Virus record (IMG/VR): IMGVR_UViG_3300037139_000035
Location: 1 to 21,906 of that record
DNA from: a virus
Reading direction: 5' to 3' (one strand)
DNA length: 21,906 nt
In this document: positions 13,503 to 21,281 of the stretch, piece after piece
How the letters are laid out: the number at the start of each line of letters is the position of its first letter
Numbering within the stretch: position 1 is the first letter of the stretch
Made by a program: the position numbers and the translations under genes
The notes under the pieces: generated by a model
Database searches by the model: none
What the model was told of the DNA's origin: nothing
What the model saw: only the letters and a program-made list of their open reading frames with translations

Positions 13503-16500
13503 ATGGCCGGCACCCTGGTGCGGCGCGTGCTTTTGCAAATTGACGCCGACGACGGCACCACCGCGGAGAAGCTGGACCGCATCCAGAAGAAGGCCGACGA
13601 GCTCAAGGCGGCGAGTCCGGACCTCGCCGTCCGGATCGACACCGCCGCGGCGTCGGCGAAGCTGGGGGTGCTGCGGCAGGAGCTGAAGGACACCGCGGCG
13701 GGCGCGGACGGCTTCGGCGCGGCGACTGACCGGGTGTCGTCGGCGTCGGCGCGGATGGCGGAGGCGCTCGCCGAGCAGTCGGCCGCCGCGGAGAAGCTCG
13801 CGACGCTGCAGGGCGACGACACGGCGACGGCGGAAGCGCTGTCGGAGGCGACGGCGGCGCTGACCGAGACGTCGCTCGCGGCGGCCGCTGCCCGCAAGGG
13901 CCTCGCTGACGCCGAGGCGCGGGTCAGGGCGATGACAGAGGCGGCGTCGGCCGAGCAGGCCGAGGCGGGCATTGCGACCAAGTCGCTCACGGCGGAGACG
14001 GCGATACTCGGCGACGCGCAGGCGGCGGCGGGCGACAAGGCGGAGGAAAGCGCCGGGAAGACCGAGGCCCTTGGCAAGGCGTGGGATGTCGCCAAGTACG
14101 CCCTGCTGGGCGTCGCGGGCGGCCTGGCCTACGGGATCGTCAAGGCGGCCGGGTTCTCCCAGGAGATGACCCGGGTTCACACGCAGGCGGGCGTGGCGAC
14201 CTCGCAGATCAAGGGCCTGTCCGCCGGGATCCTGAACATGGCGGGCCCGGTCGGGCAGGCCCCGGACGCGCTGGCCGAGTCGCTGTACCACGTTGAAAGC
14301 TCGTTCGCGTCGGTGGGGATCACCGGCCCGAAGGCCCTGTCCATGGTGAAGGCGGCGGCGGAGGAGGCCGACGTCGGCGGGTCGAACCTGGTCGACACCA
14401 CGAACGCCCTTGACGCCACGATCGCGGCCGGGGTGCCGGGCATTACCTCCTACGGCAGCGCGATGGGCGCGCTGAACAGCATCGTCGGGTCTGGCGACAT
14501 GGCGATGCAGGACCTGACGGACGCCATGGGTACCGGTGCAATGGCCGTCGCGAAGTCGTACGGGCAGTCGATTTACCAGGTCGGCGCTGCGCTTGCGGTC
14601 CTGGGCGACAACAACATCCGCGGCGCGAAAGCGGCCACCGCCCTGCGGATGGCATGGCAGGCGGTGCAGGCCCCGCTGGTAGCCGCCAAGCCCATCCTGT
14701 CCTCTATCGGCCTGGGCATGACGACGCTCGCCTCGACGATGGAGCACCACGGCCTGTCCGCCGCGATCGGCCAGTTCATTCAGCACCTGAAGGCGAGCAA
14801 GGTCCCGGTCGCCGACTGGGGCCAGTACATGACCGAGATCTTCGGCAAGAAGGCCGGAGTCGCGATCGGGGTGCTGACTGACCAGTTCTCCCGGCTGCAG
14901 GGCAAGTTCCCGGTGCTGGAGAAGGGCGCGAAGGACTTCGGCGCGGCGTGGGCGACCCAGTCCAAGACCCCGCAGCAGGAGCTCAAGGACCTGGAGGCCG
15001 GGTCGGAGGCGCTGGCGACCAAGCTGGGCACCGATCTTCTGCCTGAGGCCGAGAAGGTCCTGGGCTGGGCGGACAGCTTCGTCAGCGCCCTGGAGAAGGG
15101 CAACGGCTGGGCGGTCACCTTCGCCGGGACCGTGGGCGGCATCCTCGCCCTGATCGCCCTCAAGAAGCTGGAAGACGGACTGACCGGGGCGGTTGAGGGC
15201 GTCGAGGGGCTGTGGAAGGGGGGCGGCAAGCTCCTGACCTGGGGCGGGAAGATGGTGACGATGCTGCGCGGCCAGGCCGCCGCGCAGGGGGAGGCGACGG
15301 TCGCGACAGAGGAAGGGACCGTCGCGCAGGGCGAGGCGGACGCCGCCATGGACGCGAACCCGATCGGGGCCGTCATCCTCGCCTTGGCCGCGCTCGGCGT
15401 CGGGATTTACGAGCTGGTGAAGCACTGGCACGTGCTGAGCCACGACACGGCGGCGGCGTTCGACGTGGTGCGCCACGCGGTCGCCGATGCGGGGCACGAC
15501 GTCTCCGCCTGGTTTGACCGGCTGCGCAGCCTGGCCGCCGACCTGGGCCACGATTTCTCGCACACGTTCGATGACATACGCCACGACGTGGCGCAGTGGG
15601 CTGATGACGTGCGGCACGACGGCGACCGGGTGATCTCGTTCTTCGAGGCGCTCCCGGGGCGGATCCTGCACGAGGGCGAGCGTTTCGGCACGCTGCTCAT
15701 CGACGCGGGCGAGAGCCTGGTCATGGGCCTGGTGCACGGCATCGAAGACGAGGCCGGGGCGGCCCTGCACGCGGTCGAGGGTCTCGGCAGCGACGTAATC
15801 GGCGCGGCGAAGAGCGTGCTGAAGTCCTTGTCCCCGAGCAGGGTCTTCTACGAGATCGGCGGCGATGTCACCGCCGGCATGGCAATCGGCATCACCGAGA
15901 CTAAGCAGCAGGCGATCGACGAGTCGCGCCGCCTGTCGCAGGAGGTGACGGACGCCGCGATGTCAGGGGAGATCACCGCGGCGGAGGCGGACAGCCTGGG
16001 GGCGCGGATCACGGCGGCGCTGACGGCCCGTGAGGGCAAGCTCGGCAGGGCGATGCAGGAAATGGGCCTGAAGATGAAGGCCGGGCTGCTGGGCGGCCTG
16101 GAGAACGCCGCCACCGGCGCCGAGGCCAAGTCGGCCGTGGACAAGCTCAGCACCGTCGTCATGGAGGCATGGTCGGCCGGGGACGTCACCACCGGCAAGG
16201 CGTCCGGGATGCTCACCTGGATCCAGGACGACAACTGGAAGCTCCAGAAGCTCGCGACGGAGCGGCAGACGATCGCGGCGACGATCAAGAAGGCCGACGC
16301 GTACGCGACCAGCGTGACGACGGCCACCGAGAGCGCCTACGGCATCTCGCAGGCCGCCGGGGGCGGCACCACGCCGCTGTCGGAGGGCGAGATCATCGTC
16401 TCGCTCAAGCAGGACGTGACGCAGATCCGCCAGTTCAAGAACAACATTGCCAAGCTGGGCCGGATGGGGCTGAGCAAGGCATACATCGACCAGCTCATCC

Positions 16501-17057
16501 AGGCGGGCCCCGCGTCGGGCGGCCCGATCGCCGCCGAGCTCGCGGCGGGCAGCTGGGCGCAGATCCGCCAGATCAACGCGCAGGAGTCGCAGATCGCCTC
16601 CGTCTCGGTCTCGCTCGGCCAGACGGCCGCCGATGCCATGTACGACAGCGGCAAGGACGCGGGCAAGGGGCTCCTGTCCGGCCTGCAGAGCCAGCAGAAG
16701 GCGATCACGAAAGAGATGGACGCGATCGCGAAGAGCATGGTCGCCGAGCTGCGCAAAGAGCTCGGCATCCACTCACCTAGCACGGTGCTGCGCGATCACG
16801 GCCGGATGGCCGGCGCCGGCCTGGTGCTCGGCCTGGATGACAGCCTTGCGAAGGTAACCGCCGCGGCGTCCCGGATGGCGAAGGCCGCGATCCCCGCCGG
16901 GTACGGGAGTTCCGCGGCGGGCGGGCCGGGCCGCCCGGGCGGCGGCGCCCCGCTGCAGCTCGAGTGGGTCGGCACGAGCGCCGACCAGGCGCTCATCACC
17001 CTGCTGAAGCAGCACATCCGGATCCGCGGCGGCGACCCCGCGGTACTGGGGCGGTGA
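13503..17057 (+). CDS. tape measure protein
   Basis: An 1184-residue protein whose length sets tail length and which runs inside the tube. Residues 1-195 are charged coiled coil. From about 214 (KAAGFSQEMTRVHTQAG) to about 400 lies a PhageMin_Tail-type core. Hydrophobic segments at about 199-216, 536-556 (VGGILALIALKK) and 619-640 (PIGAVILALAALGVGIYELV) may enter the host membrane during DNA delivery. Residues 647-715 are a His/Asp 11- and 7-residue repeat. Two copies of an 'SPS...G' motif occur: LSPSRVFYEIG (776-786) and HSPSTVLRDHG (1090-1100). GAGGAGGTGA (13487-13496) precedes ATG 13503, and is among the strongest ribosome sites in the window. At roughly 1.5 Å per residue the tail would be near 180 nm. 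Confidence 0.96.
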   Translation: MAGTLVRRVLLQIDADDGTTAEKLDRIQKKADELKAASPDLAVRIDTAAASAKLGVLRQELKDTAAGADGFGAATDRVSSASARMAEALAEQSAAAEKLATLQGDDTATAEALSEATAALTETSLAAAAARKGLADAEARVRAMTEAASAEQAEAGIATKSLTAETAILGDAQAAAGDKAEESAGKTEALGKAWDVAKYALLGVAGGLAYGIVKAAGFSQEMTRVHTQAGVATSQIKGLSAGILNMAGPVGQAPDALAESLYHVESSFASVGITGPKALSMVKAAAEEADVGGSNLVDTTNALDATIAAGVPGITSYGSAMGALNSIVGSGDMAMQDLTDAMGTGAMAVAKSYGQSIYQVGAALAVLGDNNIRGAKAATALRMAWQAVQAPLVAAKPILSSIGLGMTTLASTMEHHGLSAAIGQFIQHLKASKVPVADWGQYMTEIFGKKAGVAIGVLTDQFSRLQGKFPVLEKGAKDFGAAWATQSKTPQQELKDLEAGSEALATKLGTDLLPEAEKVLGWADSFVSALEKGNGWAVTFAGTVGGILALIALKKLEDGLTGAVEGVEGLWKGGGKLLTWGGKMVTMLRGQAAAQGEATVATEEGTVAQGEADAAMDANPIGAVILALAALGVGIYELVKHWHVLSHDTAAAFDVVRHAVADAGHDVSAWFDRLRSLAADLGHDFSHTFDDIRHDVAQWADDVRHDGDRVISFFEALPGRILHEGERFGTLLIDAGESLVMGLVHGIEDEAGAALHAVEGLGSDVIGAAKSVLKSLSPSRVFYEIGGDVTAGMAIGITETKQQAIDESRRLSQEVTDAAMSGEITAAEADSLGARITAALTAREGKLGRAMQEMGLKMKAGLLGGLENAATGAEAKSAVDKLSTVVMEAWSAGDVTTGKASGMLTWIQDDNWKLQKLATERQTIAATIKKADAYATSVTTATESAYGISQAAGGGTTPLSEGEIIVSLKQDVTQIRQFKNNIAKLGRMGLSKAYIDQLIQAGPASGGPIAAELAAGSWAQIRQINAQESQIASVSVSLGQTAADAMYDSGKDAGKGLLSGLQSQQKAITKEMDAIAKSMVAELRKELGIHSPSTVLRDHGRMAGAGLVLGLDDSLAKVTAAASRMAKAAIPAGYGSSAAGGPGRPGGGAPLQLEWVGTSADQALITLLKQHIRIRGGDPAVLGR
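15441..15647 (+). repeat. 11/7-residue protein repeat inside tape measure
   Basis: Residues 647-715 of the tape measure split into seven units: HDTAAAFDVVR, HAVADAG, HDVSAWFDRLR, SLAADLG, HDFSHTFDDIR, HDVAQWADDVR and HDGDRVISFFE. Five are 11 residues long and begin His-Asp; two are 7 residues. Eleven residues are three helical turns and seven are two, so the register of a continuous helix is kept. Similar His-Asp 11-residue repeats occur in tape measures of Streptomyces-type phages, from memory. Confidence 0.75.
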
Positions 17058-17061
17058 ACCG

Positions 17062-19875
17062 GTGACCTTCGACGCGATCCCCGCCGCCCCCTCGTTCCCG
17101 GCCACGGCACTCGGCCGCACGGCCGAGCTGCTGGCCAACGGAACCTGGACCGACATCACCTCCTACCTGGACCACGCCATGATCGCGATCGGCCGCGGCC
17201 ATCCGGACGAGTCGGTGACCACTACGGCGAGCACCCTGGCGATGACGCTGACGAACACCGCGGGCGCGTTCACGAGCACGAACCCGGCCAGCCCGTTCTA
17301 CCCGTACCTGATTCGCAACATCCCGTGCCGCGTGAGCATCCCCGAGGGCGCCTCGTACATGCGCTCAGAGGAGGATCAGGCCAGCGGCGCGCAGGGGCCC
17401 GGCACCGGCGGCGTGTCCATCACCGGCGACATGGACCTGCAGGCCGACATGACCCCGGATAACGGGTGGCTGTCGGCGATGTGGCTGGCGTCCAAGTGGG
17501 CGTCGGCCGGGAACGAGCGGTCGTGGGCCTTCGCCGTGACGGCCGGCGGGTTCCTGGTTTTCAGCTGGACGACGGACGGCACGATGGCCACGCGGAAGCA
17601 GGCCGTCTCCACGGTGCCGGTGCCGGTGCCCGCGGGGCGCCGCATGTGCGCCCGGGTCACCTTCGCCGCCAGTACCGGCACGGTCACGTTCTGGACGGCC
17701 CCGGCCGGCCTGACGGGCGCGTCATGGACCCAGCTGGGCGCCGCCCTCGCAGCCGGGGCGAGCAGCCTGTACGCCTCGACGGCCCCCGTGCAGGCCGGGA
17801 TCGCCTACGGTGCCGGCGCCGACCTGTCGCAGCTCGGCGCGTCCGGCTACCAGGGCAAGTACCACGCACTGCTGATCGCGTCCGGGATCGGCGGCACGGT
17901 GAAGGCGTCCCCGGACTTCACCGCCCAGGCGCCGGGCACCACGTCGTTCGCGGACGCGCAGGGCGGCACGTGGACCCTGTACGGCACGGCGGAGATCAGC
18001 GACCGGGACTACCACGGCCATTTCGAGATGTCGTCCTGGACGCAGAATCAGGACCCGACCGGGAAGGCGGTCACGACCGCGGCGGCGGGCGGCGGCCTGC
18101 TGCGCCGGATCGGCCAGGCGGCCACGCCGCTGGCCTCGCCTATGCGCCGGGCGTACACGCAGCTCAGCGGGTTCGCCGCCCCCGTGGCCTACGTGCCGAT
18201 GGAGGACGCCGCGGGCGCCACCCAGCTGGGGTCCGGCATCGGCGGGCCGCCCATGCGGTTCTCCGGCAGCCCGCAGCTGGCATCGTCGAACGATTTCGGC
18301 TGCTCGCTGGCGCTGCCCGTCGTCAACGGCGCCGTGATGACCATGAGCGTGCCGTCCTATCCGGCCGGCACCGCCTGCGTGCTCCGGTTCCTCCTGGAGG
18401 AGGCGGCCGGGTCGATCCCCAACGGCGCCGTCATCGCCCGCATGTTCACCAACGGCACCATCGACCAGGCCGACCTGGTGTATTACGCCGGGGGAGCGCT
18501 GGGCCTGAACGGCTACTCCGCCGGCAGCTACCTCCAGCTGATCTCCTCCGGCCCCATCGGCTTCGGCATCGACGGCGGCCTGTGGCTCATTGAGGTGGAC
18601 CTGTACCAGGACGGCGCGGACATCGGCTGGTCGATTAACGCGATATCCACCGTCGCGGGCCAGGTCGGCTACGGCGGCACGTACCCGTCGGTCATCGGCG
18701 CCGTGACGCAGGTCGTCTTCAACCCGGCGGGGGCGGCCGGGCTGGGCGCGGTCACGATCGGGCACGCCGCCGTGCAGTCCGTTTACAGCAGCACGCAGCT
18801 GGTGGCTTTCGGCGCCCCGCTGAACTCCTGGCTGGCGGAGCCTGCCGCGGTGCGGTTCGGACGGCTGTGCGGGGAGGAGGGGATCCAGTTCCGGTGCCGC
18901 GGCAACCCGGCGGCCACGGTGGCGATGGGCGCCCAGACGACAGAGACGCTCACCCAGCTGCTGCAGGAGTGCGCTGATGCGGACCGCGGGATCTGGACGG
19001 AGCTGCGGCAGGCCCTCGGCTGGGGCTACGTCACCCGGGCGGCCCTGTATAACCAGCCTGCACTGGTCACCCTCAGCTATGACGAGGACCACCTGTCAGT
19101 TCATGCCTCCGATCCGACTGAGGATGACCAGACGACGCTCAATGACGTGACGCTGTCCAGCCAGGACGGGTCCAGTGTCCGCTACTACGCCGCGCCCGGC
19201 CAGCCGGTCACCGGCGGCCGCCTGTCGTCGCTGCCGCCCGGGACGGGCGGGATGGGCACTTACGACAACACGCCCACGGGCACCGTGAACCTGGCCTGGG
19301 ACAAGGACCTGGACAACATCTGCAACTGGATGCTGCACATGGGCACGATCGACGAGCCGCGCTATCCCGGCCTCGTCCTGGACCTGGAGCAGGCAGCCCT
19401 GGCCAGCCTGTACAGCGCGATCGTGCAGATGGACCTGGGCGACCGGATGGTGATCAACGGCCCGCCCGCGTGGCTGCCGCCTAACGCGATCAGCGCGCTG
19501 TGGCAGGGCGTGCAGGAGAACATCGGCGACTTCGAGTTCCAGATCACGGTCAACGGGGTGCCGGAGTCCCCGTACGAGGTGGCGCAGGCCGGGGCGGCAC
19601 ATGCGGCGACTGCCGGGTCGCAGCTCGCCGCGGGCGCATCCGCGTCGGCGACGACGCTGAGCGTCGAGACGACGGCCGGGAACATCTGGACGGTGAACGC
19701 GGCTGATTTGCCGTTCGAGATAGTCGTCGGCGGCGAGGTGATGACGGTCACGGACATCACCGGGTCATCGAGCCCGCAGGCGTTCACGGTCACCCGCAGC
19801 GTCAACGGCGTGGTGGTCGCGCAGTCCGCGGGCGCGGCCGTGCAGGTTTATCCCCTGCCCGTCGCGGCGCTCTAG
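17062..19875 (+). CDS. large minor tail protein with LamG-like modules
   Basis: A 937-residue tail-tip protein directly after the tape measure, the place of distal tail or baseplate-hub proteins. Residues 1-95 form a conserved-type front (GTWTDITSYL; SPFYPYLIRNIPCRVSI). Residues about 120-290 and 369-590 are β-rich and look like two LamG or concanavalin-like modules (the second opening at PVAYVPMEDAAG), which often bind sugars. Residues about 590-850 resemble the hub part, and about 857-937 form a closing β-domain (FEIVVGGEVMTVTDITG; FTVTRSVNGVV). GTG 17062 follows the tape measure stop by 4 bases; its ribosome site is weak, suggesting coupling. Role in cell-surface recognition is inference. 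Confidence 0.85.
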   Translation: MTFDAIPAAPSFPATALGRTAELLANGTWTDITSYLDHAMIAIGRGHPDESVTTTASTLAMTLTNTAGAFTSTNPASPFYPYLIRNIPCRVSIPEGASYMRSEEDQASGAQGPGTGGVSITGDMDLQADMTPDNGWLSAMWLASKWASAGNERSWAFAVTAGGFLVFSWTTDGTMATRKQAVSTVPVPVPAGRRMCARVTFAASTGTVTFWTAPAGLTGASWTQLGAALAAGASSLYASTAPVQAGIAYGAGADLSQLGASGYQGKYHALLIASGIGGTVKASPDFTAQAPGTTSFADAQGGTWTLYGTAEISDRDYHGHFEMSSWTQNQDPTGKAVTTAAAGGGLLRRIGQAATPLASPMRRAYTQLSGFAAPVAYVPMEDAAGATQLGSGIGGPPMRFSGSPQLASSNDFGCSLALPVVNGAVMTMSVPSYPAGTACVLRFLLEEAAGSIPNGAVIARMFTNGTIDQADLVYYAGGALGLNGYSAGSYLQLISSGPIGFGIDGGLWLIEVDLYQDGADIGWSINAISTVAGQVGYGGTYPSVIGAVTQVVFNPAGAAGLGAVTIGHAAVQSVYSSTQLVAFGAPLNSWLAEPAAVRFGRLCGEEGIQFRCRGNPAATVAMGAQTTETLTQLLQECADADRGIWTELRQALGWGYVTRAALYNQPALVTLSYDEDHLSVHASDPTEDDQTTLNDVTLSSQDGSSVRYYAAPGQPVTGGRLSSLPPGTGGMGTYDNTPTGTVNLAWDKDLDNICNWMLHMGTIDEPRYPGLVLDLEQAALASLYSAIVQMDLGDRMVINGPPAWLPPNAISALWQGVQENIGDFEFQITVNGVPESPYEVAQAGAAHAATAGSQLAAGASASATTLSVETTAGNIWTVNAADLPFEIVVGGEVMTVTDITGSSSPQAFTVTRSVNGVVVAQSAGAAVQVYPLPVAAL

Positions 19876-19884
19876 GAGGTTACG

Positions 19885-20460
19885 GTGAACACTCTCATCT
19901 ACGCGGGCCAGGCCCTGACAGCAGGCCAGCAGCCCGGCCAGCTGTCCCAATACTATGGATATGCCGACACGGTCCAGGCCACGGTCAGCGGCACCAGCTA
20001 CGCGAGCCTGTCGAATCCGTACACGATCCCGGCGGGCGAGCCGTCCGCGAACGCCGCCTATCAGCTGATCTGCTCGGGGCAGTGCACGTGGGGCAGTGCG
20101 GCGCAGCAGCTGTACTTCGCCATGAGCCTGAACGGCTCCCAGTTCGGGTCCGGCTGCTACGTGGCCCCCGGCGCGTTCCAGGCGTCGGCAGTCCTCACCT
20201 GGAAGATGATCTTCGACCTGACCTGTGCTGACGGGATCAGCGCGTGGTGGGGCGACCTGATGGGCGTCATCAGCACGCAGACTGACGTGCTGCCGGCCAC
20301 CCAGGCCCAGAACTCGGTGCCGCTGGCGTCCTCCAACAGCACGGCCAAGATCGAGGCCGTGTCCAGTGCCGTCACCGTGGCGGTCCAGGCCAAGTGGGCG
20401 GCCACTACGGGCAGCCCGGTGATCCAGTGCTTCAAGACGACGTTCCGGAAGGTCGCATGA
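19885..20460 (+). CDS. minor tail or surface-binding protein, unknown
   Basis: A 191-residue protein with a β-rich, Ser/Thr/Ala-rich composition. The middle (YQLICSGQCTWGSAAQQLYFAMSLN in outline, landmarks SGQCTWGS and QLYFAMSL) and the end (SVPLASSNSTAKIEAV; FKTTFRKVA) resemble jelly-roll-like tail accessory proteins, but I recognise no named family. It has four cysteines spread over the mid and C-terminal part. GTG 19885 has TAGGAGG immediately upstream (overlapping the previous stop), a strong start. Its place between the big minor tail protein and the fibre suggests a tail-tip component. Its TGA overlaps the next ATG. Confidence 0.65.
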   Translation: MNTLIYAGQALTAGQQPGQLSQYYGYADTVQATVSGTSYASLSNPYTIPAGEPSANAAYQLICSGQCTWGSAAQQLYFAMSLNGSQFGSGCYVAPGAFQASAVLTWKMIFDLTCADGISAWWGDLMGVISTQTDVLPATQAQNSVPLASSNSTAKIEAVSSAVTVAVQAKWAATTGSPVIQCFKTTFRKVA

Positions 20461-20651
20461 TCCGGCACCTGCTGCACTGGGCGGATGCCGAGTACTGGGG
20501 GCAGAGCTGGCCGAACATCTTCGCCCCGTCCGTCTGGACGCTCGGCGCGGTGGCCGTCGCCCACGTGCGGGCTTCGCGGCAGCGGCAGCGCAATCATGAG
20601 GACTTGAAGCGGCACGTGTCGAACATGGCAAGCGAAAGAGGGGGAGCGTGA
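20457..20651 (+). CDS. small membrane protein 1
   Basis: A 64-residue protein starting at an ATG overlapping the previous stop (ATGA). It has a Trp-rich N-terminus (HLLHWADAEYWGQSWPN), one hydrophobic segment (about 22-38, FAPSVWTLGAVAVAHV) and a strongly basic C-terminus (RASRQRQRNHEDLKRHV). This topology suits a single-pass inner-membrane protein with a cytoplasmic basic tail. Comparable small proteins are found near fibre and lysis genes of Streptomyces phages; a holin-like role is possible but unproven. Its stop overlaps the next GTG (GTGA). Confidence 0.65.
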   Translation: MIRHLLHWADAEYWGQSWPNIFAPSVWTLGAVAVAHVRASRQRQRNHEDLKRHVSNMASERGGA

Positions 20652-20920
20652 AGTGGCTATCGATCCTGTGGCAGCTGGTGCGGGACGTCATGCTGACGGG
20701 GTACGGCATGTGGGTGATCTGGTCGCAGGTGCAGCGGCCCGACCCCAACGGCGCGCTGCTGGCCGTGGCGCTCGTCTGCATCGCGCCCGCCGCGCGGTCG
20801 GCCGTCACCACCGTGCTGTCCGGGGCTGGGTCGTCCTCGGAATCCTCGCACCCGCCTGCGGAGCCGCCGTCGGCCTCATTGCACGCATCGTCATCGGAGG
20901 GCACTGATGAGCCCGGGTAA
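20648..20920 (+). CDS. small membrane protein 2 (holin-like shape)
   Basis: A 90-residue protein with two hydrophobic segments, about 8-27 (WQLVRDVMLTGYGMWVIW) and 35-57 (GALLAVALVCIAPAARS and on), separated by a short polar turn (QRPDPN), then a Ser/Pro-rich tail (about 60-90). Two helices with a tight turn and a polar tail is the shape of small class II-type holins, but many phage membrane proteins share it. AGAGGGGGA just upstream supports GTG 20648. The last 14 bases overlap the next gene. A hydrophobic stretch in the -1 frame over its tail is discussed in the findings. Confidence 0.65.
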   Translation: MKWLSILWQLVRDVMLTGYGMWVIWSQVQRPDPNGALLAVALVCIAPAARSAVTTVLSGAGSSSESSHPPAEPPSASLHASSSEGTDEPG

Positions 20921-21281
20921 GTCTCTGGCGCGCGGCCCGCAGGGCGACCAGGGCACGCGCGGGGAGCGCGGCACGCAGGGGGAGCGGGGGGAGCGCGGCC
21001 TGAGCCGGATACAGGGGCGGGCGGTCACCGTCCTGTTCCTTATCGGCGCCCTGGTCGGGTCGGGCAACCTGTTCTGGACAGCGCACGAGGTGAGCGTGTT
21101 CGCGGCCGGGCAGCACCGCCAGAACCAGGCCACCGAGGCGAAGTTCTGCATGGAGCTGGGGAAGCTGGCCGCGCTGAAGCCCCCGCCGGGCGACCCGGTG
21201 ACGAACCCGGCGCGGGCCTACGACCAGGAGCTGCACGCGGGGTTCGCCGCGCTCGGCGGGTCGCTGGGGTGCGCGCCGTGA
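20907..21281 (+). CDS. collagen-like membrane protein
   Basis: A 124-residue protein. Residues about 9-32 form eight Gly-X-Y triplets (GPQ GDQ GTR GER GTQ GER GER GLS), able in principle to form a short collagen-like triple helix. A hydrophobic segment follows (about 39-56, AVTVLFLIGALVGSGNLF), then a soluble C-terminal part with two cysteines (C79 and C122 approximately). GGAGG (20896-20900) lies 6 bases before ATG 20907, a strong start. Phage collagen-like stretches usually occur in fibres; linked to a membrane segment it is odd. Function unknown. Its stop overlaps the fibre start (GTGA). Confidence 0.7.
   Translation: MSPGKSLARGPQGDQGTRGERGTQGERGERGLSRIQGRAVTVLFLIGALVGSGNLFWTAHEVSVFAAGQHRQNQATEAKFCMELGKLAALKPPPGDPVTNPARAYDQELHAGFAALGGSLGCAP

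Noticed and set aside
20653-20820. Start of the -1-type frame overlapping the gene at 20648
   Set aside because: Its first 55 residues are shadow-like and it has no ribosome site. Only the hydrophobic end is noted as a finding.
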